Assembly (NCBI GenBank): GCA_003971905.1
Contig: RSEE01000060.1
Coordinates: 248,001-312,000, forward strand
Direction: 5' to 3'
Length of the DNA: 64,000 nucleotides
DNA from: Moniliella sp. 'wahieum'
Taxonomy: Eukaryota; Basidiomycota; Moniliellomycetes; Moniliellales; Moniliellaceae
The notes under the pieces were generated by a model, which saw only the letters and a list, made by a program, of their open reading frames with translations, made no database searches and was not told the DNA's origin. Numbering within the stretch: position 1 is the stretch's first letter; each line of letters begins with the position of its first letter. Below are positions 11,499 through 20,974 of this stretch, one piece after another. The position numbers and the translations under genes are program-made.

Positions 11499-14400
11499 CC
11501 CCCGCTGACCGGAGGGCCCAGTCATGTGGACTGGATCCATCTCCTCGACGCGGAGTTGAGCAAGATGGCTTGTCAGGGCGGGACGGCCGAGAGGCTTGGT
11601 GAGGACGTCCGCTGGGTTCCTTTCGCCGGGGATGTGTACAAGTATGGCCTCGCCCGAGTCCACGTGTTGCCGTACATTGTGGTACCGGATCTTCAGCTCT
11701 CGGAGCTTGCCGGTGCTGCCAAATTTGTGGGCGAGATCGACGACAGACTTATTGTCGCAATACCAATGAATGGGTGTACCCTCGCCGATGGCCCCAAGCT
11801 CGATCATGATGTTCTTGACATAGTTGGCGTCAACCAGTCCATCATATCCTGCCGTATATTCGGCGGCGGCGGTACTGGTAACGCTCTTCGGCTGAAGAAT
11901 GGATCGCCACGACACCGGCACACCGTACACCATCAGTAGGCATCCAGATGTGGAGCGTGCCTGGATGGGATCTCCCGCCAAGTCGGAATCTGTATACAGC
12001 GCAATGGCCGGTGCATCTGATGTTGGGGTCAACCTCAGGCCCTTTCCTCGAGTATGGTACAGGTAGCGAAGGAAGTCATCGACTGCTTGATGATGCTGCT
12101 GCGATGGGTCGGCAGCGGCTCTGCTGAGGGCCGTGATAGCGAAGAGGGAGTCAGGCCGGCCCATTCGTGCAGCCCACAGTCCCGATCCGATCTTCCCCTG
12201 ATATGCCTTGCGCAAGGCTGGGAGGGATGGGGGTTCAGGGTCGGCACGGGGCGGTATCATCCGTACGGGATGTGGGAGAGTCCGGATCCACGGGGCTTTG
12301 ATGTGGTGCTTTGCCACCACTTCCTCGATGAACTTTGGTTGGCTCAGGTACAGCCCCACCGATCCGATCGTATTGGCATCCCAGGTGGTAGTGAAGGGGA
12401 CCGTTACCACGAACATCAATGTGTGTGTTTATCTCGGCCATAAACTCCTCGTACTTTTGGTGTGACTTGCATGCGAGGAGCAGATCGTCGGTGTGGACCG
12501 CCAGGAGGATCTGCTCACCCGGTGGTGCAGCGCGCACGAACAAGCAGGGCTCGGTCAAGCTTTGCGTGAAGCCGAGCTTGTCACGCAGCAGGTTCCGGAT
12601 GTATCGTGCCCAGTTTGCTCCGCTCTGATGTAGCCCGTATAGACTCTTCTTGAGACGCCACACGCGACCACCCGCTTCGGGGAAGTAGGGGGGTGGGCGG
12701 ATGTAGACTGCTTCTTCGAGGGGGGCGTTCAGGTACGCTGCATTGACGTCCGCCGAGAAGAGGCCAAACTTATACTTCTCGGCCAGCACGACGAGGGTCA
12801 GGATGGCAGGTGTGCGCACCGATGGTGCGAACGTCTGGCCCCAAGTCTCGGCCGATTGTTGGTGTCCGCCCGCGACAAAGCGCGCGCGGTGGCGCAGGAA
12901 CCGGCCCTCGGCGTCCGTCTTTGTGGTGATGCGCCATAGTCCTATGAGGATTTGTGCACCCGGTGGTGGGTACGTAGCCTCGTAGGTGCCGTATCGCGCG
13001 AGTGTGGCCACCTCGTCGGCCATAGCCTGCTTGACCATGGCAAAGGAGGGGTGAGTCTCGAGACCCTTGAGCGTCTTGGGAGCGAGGGGTACGCCATCCT
13101 TGGTGAGCTGAACCGTGTCCGGGTGGATGGGTGCGCTGAGAGCAGTCATGGCGGCGTATTCGGGAGGTTGAACTGTGTCGGCAAACGGGGGGGCGGATGT
13201 GTCAGGTAGGGGGCGGGCGATGCCGATCTCTGGTGCGGCGCAGTGGGGCGTGGCGGCTGCAGCACGAGCATGGTAGTCGTGTGGTGGGGTCGTCAGCGAT
13301 TGGGAGTGTGTGCAGGTCGAGGGAGGTGCGGGTGGTGCGCTGGCGGAGGGGGGTAGCGGCGCGGAGGGGGGGTGGTGGTGGGAGCGGGTGTCTGGGGTGT
13401 GGCGGCGGTTCGGGGCATGGGTGCTGCCGCGGCTGGCGGAGTAGGGTTAGCGTCTTTTTCACTGTCGATTTTAATTTGAGGTGATTTGGAGATGTCGGGT
13501 GGGAAGTGGTCGGGGTGGGATGGGGGTAGATGGCGTTGCCCCATTTGTACGGTTTCGACCAGCGGTAGGTGAAGGTACCCAGGGATGGTTGGTATGTGGC
13601 GAAGAGCCATCCCTTTGATCCGCGCTGATGGTGGTATCCTACCAGCATACCTTCCTCTGCCCGCGCGCTGAGCTTGTGCTCGCGGCGTGACTCGGGCAGA
13701 TGGAGGTATGCAACGCGGCCAAAGGGTTGCATCGGTAACGAGTATGCGTGGCCTTTGTATCGCTCAAATCGCGATTTGTTGTCTTCCCCGGATGTTTTGA
13801 GTGGCATTTGGTTTTGGGTGAAGCACGCAGCGTGGAGGCTGTGTTCCCACCAGTCCGACGTCGGAAGACCTGTACCCAAGAGCAACTGCCTTGCACGAGT
13901 CGTTATGGTTCGGATGGCACGCTCAGCCACACCGTTGCTAGCACTCTGCCCCGGGATTGTCCGTTCTGACGTGATGCCTTGCTCGTCCAGAAAAGGTTGC
14001 AGTGCGCTTGTCAATTCGGGGGCGTTGTCCGTGCGCAAAGTCCGCAGCAGTCTGTCCGGGCCGTAGCGTTGCTCCCGCAATATGAGGTTCCGCAGTTCCT
14101 TCGTTGCAGCGCCCTTTGTCGGGATCGCTGTGGTGAAGACGTACCGCGTGAAGTCATCAACGGCGACGAGGGCGTATCCGTGCCCCATGCCGGTTACCCG
14201 GGGGAGGTCTACTACGTCGACGTGGAGGACCTCGAAAGGTCTTTTGGATCGGAGGCGGTCCCGGCTCGGATGGGGCGATGCTGTCGCTAGTGCCACCGCG
14301 CATGTTGGGCAATCCCACTCTGAACGACAGAGGGAGATATGCTTGGCTGTGACGCGGAGGCCTGCGGTTTCCGATCGTGTAAGCCAGGGGAGGAGGTCGA

Positions 14401-14932
14401 TGGCTGCGTGGTTCCAGCGTTTGTGGGCTTTAGAGACGTGGTCCAGGGCCAGGGATGCTGCGAGGGAGTTTGGGGTTGAGGGTGGGTCGGCCGGTTTGAT
14501 CGGTTTGGTCGCCATGGCCCGCAGGGGTGTGGGTGGCGTTCGCGGGTTGTGTAAGATCGTGAATTGATAGTCACTGCCGGTTACTTTTCGTAGGGTGGAT
14601 CCTGGGTTACCAAGCCAGATACCCTTCTGGTGTGGGGCGAAGTATGATGCGATTCCGGTGTTCGACAGGTGTGCTACACTGACGAGATTTCGGCTGAAAC
14701 GGGGCATGTATAGGCTGTTGGGGAGTTTTATCTCCATTTGGTGTCCTCCTAAGCATCGGATACGGATTGTGGCCGTGCCTCGTCCTTCCGCCTTTACATG
14801 TGTCCCGTTAGCAACCTCTATCTCGTCGTCGCAAGGGGTCATGGATGTGAAGACGGATTTGTCTTTCCAAATGGATGGGAATGCCCCACTGTCATATAAT
14901 GCCCGGATGATTCGCATTTCGCCCCCGAGTTC
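11493..14932 (-). CDS. pol: Copia pol: protease, integrase, reverse transcriptase, RNase H
   Basis: It follows gag in the same frame directly after a TAG codon (14933-14935). Protease: ALYDSGAFPSIW. Integrase: an H-x4-H and CxxC zinc region (HKRWNH, CPTC), then the DDE core as VLHVDVVDL, RTDNAPE and NGVAERAIR (about 14.2-13.9 kb). A proline-rich linker precedes RT. RT: FSADVNAAYLNAPLEEAVYI, LKKSLYGLHQSG and VHTDDLLLA, the usual YVDD box reading HTDD with both aspartates kept. RNase H: LYTDSDLAGD, STAAAEYTA, WYCDNKSVVDLAHK. Frame breaks occur in the linker (about 13.5 and 13.2-13.3 kb) and between RT and RNase H (about 12.37 kb). Catalytic residues are all present, so the element may be functional if the breaks are sequence errors. 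Confidence 0.93.
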
Positions 14933-16178
14933 CTAGTAGTCAGCTGTGCCCGCATCAACGTCAATCACTTCAGACTCGGGAGAGCTCGCTCTCTGAGCGA
15001 CGTGAGCGTTGGCTCGGCCTGGGTTGCGCGGAGGGACAACAGGTTTATTAGACGTCGCGCTGCGCCAGGGTTGGTTGGTGCGGTCTTGCCCCTTGGTCTT
15101 TGTGTCCGCGAGGTTGTCGTCGCCGGCTTTGCCCCCGCTGGAGTTTTTTCCCCCGCTGGTGGGTCGTCCCCCGCTGTCGGGTCGAGTCCAAGGCGTTCCT
15201 CCGTTGACCGGCTTGCCTCCGTTTCTCTTCCTTTCTCCACCGGGATACGTGGCGGCTGGTATGTCCATCACGGCCTGCCGTAACTTGTCTAGACTCGAGC
15301 GCTCTTCACGCTGGCGAATGCTCATGTCGCGTAAGCCGAGTAGGATCCCAGTGCGTTCCTGCTCTTCCGTAAGTGGGATGCCCGCTCGCGTCAGGCTTGC
15401 ACTGATCTCTTCCATGTAGTCGAGGTAGTCTCGACCCGATCGGTTTCCTTGGTCGGCCGAAAAGTAGCGAATGAGTAGAGGCCCTCTGTTTGCGGTAGGC
15501 GTATATCCATACCGCTGACGCAGCATGTTCAGCGTGTCCTGGGTGCATGATTTCGTGGTGGGTGCGGATCGTCCGGAAGAGGGTTGACGGCATGGCTTCC
15601 CTAAGAAGGTTGTGCAAGCGTCTGTCGAGGTCCTCGGTGAAGTAGCGGGAGCTGCGACCATTCTGGACGACGTCGCTTGCGTGGGGGTGGGCATCTGTTA
15701 TCGCGAAGAGAAATTCGTCTTCCCAAGCGCTGTAGGCGGACGGGTCTTTGTTCAGATCAGGCCACTTGATATTCTTGGTGGGAGACTCGCGTAGTGATCT
15801 GTAAAGGTCGTACTCGGGTCGCGAGGCTGCGCCTGTAGGTGCCCCCAAAGTTGCGTTGGGTTGAGTTTCCATTTGGTGGATGTTTTGCACCACAAAATTC
15901 GTAGCCCGTCGAACCCAGTTTGTCGTGATAGACGTAGGTTCGTCCTTCCATCCAAGCCACTCGGCTCTGTCGTGTATAGCTCTGTTGATCTTCTCTTTAA
16001 CGACATCGATGTCGTTCGTCTTCTTGAACCACAGGTGCGCTTCGGCGCAAAGCATCATGAGTTCCTCGTTGTCGGTGCCAATCGGTGGCGGATCGCGACC
16101 GGTTGGTGTCCAGTAATCGCGCTTGTTCACCATTGTGGTGTCGCTGACCGAGAGATCGGTGTTAGCGTTGGCGCCCAT
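14933..16178 (-). CDS. gag: Copia gag polyprotein, TAG-terminated
   Basis: The start was chosen at the ATG at 16178 (MGANANTDLSVSD), the first Met after the 5' LTR; the frame is open upstream through the LTR but that part is untranslated leader. Recognisable gag-like features are the helical region FLFAITDAHPHASDVVQ and the DYLDYMEEISASL / ERTGILLGLRD segment. There is one frame break at about 15.54 kb. The C-terminal nucleocapsid-like tail is Gly/Lys/Arg-rich (GGKPVNGG, SGGKNSSGGKAGD) and has no CCHC zinc knuckle. It ends DAGTADY-TAG, and the next codons in the same frame begin pol, suggesting either readthrough or a point nonsense change. Confidence 0.85.
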
Positions 16179-16232
16179 GGTTGTGGGTGTAGTTTTGGCC
16201 AGCTCAGGGATGAGCAGATAAGGATGTAACTC

Positions 16233-16392
16233 TGTCGGCCTCGCTACTACCACAGAATGTGAGCACTGAACGTCGTATTGGACTAAGAAGCTTCTGCGAC
16301 TGACTCGTCCAGAAGACTGGTGCGAGCTCGGAAGGAATGAAAGCTGACTCACGTGACTCAGGGTCCGCGCGGTCCTAGGACGGATGTCAACA
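16233..16392 (-). repeat. 5' LTR of the copia element
   Basis: 160 bp, appearing the same as the 3' LTR. It should hold the Pol II promoter and poly(A) signals, though no clear TATA box is visible in so short an LTR. Confidence 0.96.
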
Positions 16393-16397
16393 GGAGA
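16393..16397. repeat. Target-site duplication GGAGA, right
   Basis: It matches 11334-11338 exactly and marks the integration junction. Confidence 0.95.
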
Positions 16398-19300
16398 TGC
16401 TCTCCTCTGCAAACGGACAAGTTGTCCTACACATCTTCGATCGGAATAGTTTTAATGGGAAGAAAAGAACAGGCAGTGTGCAAGATGCGACTGTCTTCGC
16501 CAGGGATCGGCCAGAGCGACAGAGCCCTAGAGCCGATTTGTGCGGTGTAGCCTGTAACATTGATGCCGTAAGGAAATTGTGGCTCACTGCCATTTCATGC
16601 GAGAAGATACATACTACCGAGAATTTATCCCTTTTTGTACGAGCGTGTGCTGGCCGGTGACGAGTCCTGCAGACTCTTTTGGTGTCCAGGCATCTCGAAA
16701 AGGAGATCTTATTAGACCAACACCCTCAGTCATTGATGGAAAGAACTAGAACAAGTATATGCGAAGGAGACTATCCAAGAGGGGGGTGCAATGACTAATG
16801 ACTTTTGACATCCCTATTAATACCCCAAGAGGAAGGGGGGAGGGCGTTCCAGGCAATGACTTTGAGCCCCAGGCGTGGGCGGGGCCGACAAGGGCGTGGC
16901 CCCGACGGTAGTACACGCTCACCAATTGTCTGAAGAATCACTTTCTTTTTCTATTGTGCCCCGCTTGATGTATATCTCTATTCCCTTCGTCTCATCCCCA
17001 TGTCTGCGCCCTTTCTATCCTCTTCGTTGTTGCTGTCCACCCTATTTTTCCTCGTATCTCCACTGCAATCGAGTCCTCCTTTAGTCCACACTCCTTTTAA
17101 GCGTTCCTTAGCATGGCCACCTTTCGATCAGTTCGCTTTTGCCCTCCTAGTCCATAGGGTGAACCTCCCGACTTCAGATCCGGACCCTAACGTGTACCCT
17201 ATCCGTCAGATGCTGCCAGTCTCTGCTTGACGACCGGGAAGTCCATTTGCCACCTGGAAGGTTTAGATTTCTCGATCGCTCGTTTCTATCCCCTGTAGGC
17301 CGACTCCGAGGGGTATTAGGGAAGATGACTCCGACAGGGAAGTCAGTAACTCCGGTCACAGTACCCACTGATCCTTTAGTCAACGAAGGAGTGACGGATC
17401 ACACACACATTCCCACAGGATGTGGGTATGATCCTTGTTCTAGATCTTCCTTGCCCCCTTTTGTGTCTCTTTCCCCACATCACGCGTGGTCTACCGTGTG
17501 ATAGCTTCTCCTTCTCCTCTGGTATATAAGGCACCATTCCATGCAGCCTGAATGAATACCTGTCGGCATCCGAAGCAATCTCCCTCCTACAAGGAGGGAG
17601 AAATGGTGCGGGTGTGTATCGTGAACTCATATGTCTAGAAACCCAACGTACTTTTTGGGTAGAGGCTCATCCTCATCTGTGATTATAAAAGGTGTGGACC
17701 CACATCGTGTGGGGTAGAGCATGATGCCATGGGGACAGCGTGTTGGCAAAGTCCGTTTACCACCGTTGATGTCCAACTCCTCTCCATCAGAACTTTGTAG
17801 TAGTGTCGAGAGCACTGCGTCGCCTTTCGAACGCCAAGAGAAGGAACTGCTTCGGCTGCTGGAACAAGCAGAGAATGCGACAAGAACGCCAAGTACCACA
17901 GGGACGCACTCAAGAGCCGTTTCCCCCCTGGTTTTGACGACGCGAGGACCTTAACCCTGGTGGCGCTTCTACAAGCAACCCCACAACATGATTAACGGTT
18001 CGGTTTAGACGTAGCGTTCCCCCTGTCCAGCCTTAAGCTCTGTCAATGAAATGGATTCAGAAGAAGGGTGTGGTCCGTCCCCCCTTTTGCTGGTGCCTAA
18101 CCATTGCGCGCTCCCAAATTATTGATTGTGAAGAAACTTGCTTTCATCACTTGTTGTGAGCGGAAGACACGTTCTCGGCTAGCAGTCTGTGCATCTTATG
18201 CTCACTACTAATAACTTCAGTATCTACGGCCATTTTTTTTCCCTTTTGAGACGTGCTTTCATAATTAAAGACTTGTGGCTCATTCGTTTGCCTCCGCACC
18301 CTGGGCGGCTGGCCCCCGTTGCACACTTTTCCCGTAGGACTTCCAAGTATTTCCGAGTCGCACTGTAGCCCCTTAAAGAGGTTAAAGTAGGGTACATTTT
18401 CCATTATCTATAGCGAGAAAGCATAACGCTTCTGCTGAGAAAATGTCCTGTGAACTAAAGCGAGAGAACACCCCCTCATATGAAAACTGTCACCTTGCCC
18501 GGAAGTTTATTTTTGCTTCATCACCATTGTTTCGTGCCCTCTGATGTTCATTATCCCCTAACGCGTAACGCCCCCCCCACCCCACCCCTATGTGGGAAAG
18601 AAGGGCGAGAGAACACTCTTCTTGGCATCCAAAAATCCGGTATCCTATCCTAGGCGGCCCTTCGGTGGCTGATATACCCGCGATATACCCTCTTCTTTCT
18701 GCACCCCCATCAAAAGCACCAGTCCCGCTTCCATGACCATTTGCCCACAGTATGCGCGTACACAATAAAGGGCCGGGGAAAAAACGATACGCTTGTGGGT
18801 TGAAACGTCGGGGGCACGCCCATTCATCAGGTCATGATATGGCCCAGTCGCTCACGTCGTCCTTTTGGTGGTCCGACGATGTGATGCAGATATAGGCCGA
18901 TCCCATCCCATTCACATCTGTGGGTTATGATAGAGCAGCAGTTTCCTGAGCCATCTTGCACATTTGGGTCAAGACCGCCTTGTCCCACGTTTGGGAGATC
19001 AGAGAGCAACTTGGTCAATACGCGAACCACAGAGCGTCGCGACCATATCCAAGTCCAAGAGCAAGTCCTAGCTAGCTCTGTTAGCCCTGTGTCCGTCACG
19101 GGGGAGCGCTTCCTGATGCCCATCGCCCTAGCCTACCGCTCCGGCAGAAGCGTCAATCGTCGAGGTTAGAGGTGGGCAACGTGGCCCATGCGGAGGGCCA
19201 AGGCGGGCGCATTCTGTCCCCAACTCTGTCTCCAGGTGCAGATGCAGCGGGCGTGGGGGGAGGTGGGCATCCCGACGCTGTGCTGATGGCCCCAAGATTG

Positions 19301-19968
19301 GCAGCGCTGAGGTGGGTGGACGAGCTGGGGACACACTGGAGATGGAGCGCACGCAGCCACGCACCACCACCCCCGCGGAGTGGACGGACTAGGACGGTGC
19401 TATGCTGCAGATGAGACGCTGAGCGTGGTGAGCTCAGCTGAGCGGTGACCCCCAACACCGGATGGCTGACGTCAGGGGCGAGCGATGATCGATGAATCAC
19501 GTGATGCTTGGCCGCAGATGCCCGCAAGGCGGCTTGGCTTGGCTGGGGCGGACGCGTTTGGTTGGGGACATCGCCGCTAGCCCGGAAGCTTACGAGGATG
19601 GGAGGCGAGGGCGAGGGGGGAAGGGCGAGGGGAAGGGCGAGGGCGATCAGCGGATCGATGTGCCCGTCCATCGGTGAGGTGGATGCGCCCATCCTGGCGG
19701 GGCTCTCACTTCAAGGGGCGTCGCGTGTCAAGCTTCAAGCTCTTAGATCCTACGACGCATGGGGAGCACAGGTGATGGAGTGGGCCCACCCTCATATCAC
19801 GCATCTGGATCGGTGGTCCCGCCCGTCCTGTCGATCACAGCTGGGCAGCCGACCGCTGAGAACAATTTGGCCGCTGGCGGCGATATACAGAGCCACCCTG
19901 GGTTTTGCTGTGCTGCTTCCCAACCGCTTCTCCTCGCCCGTCTTCCATCTTGCCGCGTCCGTCTTGGC
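16398..19968. other. Intergenic, no supported gene
   Basis: Short unconnected ORFs only. A TATA-like tatataagg lies at about 17522. The stretch 19150-19700 is GC-rich with runs such as gaggggaagggcgagggg (about 19604-19645) and gives long but low-complexity ORFs on both strands. I see no RNA gene or transposon protein. Confidence 0.5.
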
Positions 19969-20550
19969 ATGTCCGATCCCTGGCTCTACTTTACCCCCGC
20001 CAGCGACGCCGAGGCGCAGCAGGCGCTCGTCCTCTGTGCCTCCGCCATCCTCGAGCGCGCCCGCACCCTCCTCCCGCTCATCCCCCCCGGCGGCCTCACC
20101 TTCCCCTCGCGCCTCCTGCCCGGCAGCACCGTCGGCAGCACCTGCGCCATGCGCCTCCCCTTTCTCCAGCTCACCTCCACCGCTCTCCTCGACGAGGCCG
20201 TGGTAGACTACGACTCCTCCCCCGGCCCACGCAGGCTCGAGTGGGACCTTGCCGCGTTGGAGGAGACGCTGGTGCAGGTCCACAGCGCAGTCCTGGCCCT
20301 CGCCCCCCACCTGCAACAGCAGGTCGAGGTGCATGCTACCACGCCCATCCGCCAGACCCTGCACTCGTCCATCGGCAGGGAACTCTGGTTTGCTGCTCTT
20401 CACGCCCTCCACCACTACACCTCCATCCGCACCATCCTGGCTGGAGAGCTTCATGTCCAAGGCATTGACCCCGACTTTGACTTTAACCCCGCTACCCTCC
20501 GCCGGCGGGAAGAACACCGAGATTCTCTTTCCCGCCGCGCCCGACTCTAG
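19969..20550 (+). CDS. DinB-like four-helix-bundle protein
   Basis: An intact 193-aa ORF, one of few uninterrupted genes here. The start was chosen at MSDPWLYFTP (19969); the frame continues open upstream for 70 codons, but that part is low-complexity and lacks conserved look. The sequence fits the DinB/YfiT-like superfamily: an N-terminal helix EAQQALVLCASAILERAR, a middle segment TSTALLDEAVVDYDSS, and the distinctive C-terminal block SIGRELWFAALHALHHYTSI followed by ILAGELHVQGIDPDFDFNPA. The clustered histidines match the family's metal-binding site. Bacterial and fungal members are mostly uncharacterised, some being thiol-dependent metalloenzymes. No signal peptide or membrane helix, so probably cytosolic. 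It converges on the GH47 gene with about 425 bp between. Confidence 0.75.
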   Translation: MSDPWLYFTPASDAEAQQALVLCASAILERARTLLPLIPPGGLTFPSRLLPGSTVGSTCAMRLPFLQLTSTALLDEAVVDYDSSPGPRRLEWDLAALEETLVQVHSAVLALAPHLQQQVEVHATTPIRQTLHSSIGRELWFAALHALHHYTSIRTILAGELHVQGIDPDFDFNPATLRRREEHRDSLSRRARL

Positions 20551-20974
20551 TTCCAAGTGTCTGTGTGCCTCCGCCATCCTGTTCCTCCCGTCCTGTCTGG
20601 TCCTGTCCCGTCCCATCCTGTCCCTTCCATCGCCTCTTCATAAGTTTCTCCGCCCTCCGTCGGGATGATTGTCGCCCCCCCCCGTCTCACTGTCACCTTG
20701 TCCGGTTGTTACCTTGGCACCTAACCCCTACAGGAGGTGGCCATCAACTCCATGATACCCTGCATCGCGATGGGACGGATGGTCAATCAAACAAAAAATT
20801 CATAGCAAACAGGTCCCGCGCACCCCGTTGCTTGAGTGACTAGTAACCGCGATGCACGAAACGTCCCCCGCCCGGCCGAACGGATGGGCCGGGAGCGGCG
20901 GACGAGGCGGCGACAACATGGCAGCCAACCTTTCTGGATCCTCTTCCTCCCTGCGGTGGCCGAGCCGGGGAAGG
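20551..20974. other. Convergent intergenic region
   Basis: The 3' ends of the DinB-like and GH47 genes face each other here. No ORF or RNA structure was recognised. Confidence 0.5.

Larger units (their letters stand above)
11339..16392 (-). mobile_element. Full-length Ty1/copia LTR retrotransposon, 5054 bp
   Basis: The element lies on the minus strand between two 160-bp LTRs that match along their whole length by eye, both TG...CA bounded, with a GGAGA target duplication. Domain order read 5' to 3' on the minus strand is gag, aspartic protease (DSGA), integrase (HHCC and DDE), reverse transcriptase, RNase H. Integrase before RT defines the copia superfamily. A purine-rich tract (agcggggg, about 11499-11506 complement) abuts the 3' LTR as expected for a polypurine tract. 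The primer-binding segment begins GAGTTACATCC just inside the 5' LTR; I could not assign a tRNA. Matching LTRs imply a recent insertion, yet gag and pol show about four frame breaks. Confidence 0.97.

Noticed and set aside
11490-12443. Plus-strand ORFs across the copia RT/RNase H
   Set aside because: Antisense shadows of pol; no independent motif.
19153-20206. Long ORFs on both strands at 19.15-20.2 kb
   Set aside because: GC-rich low-complexity sequence yields open frames on both strands; only the DinB-like frame has conserved features.
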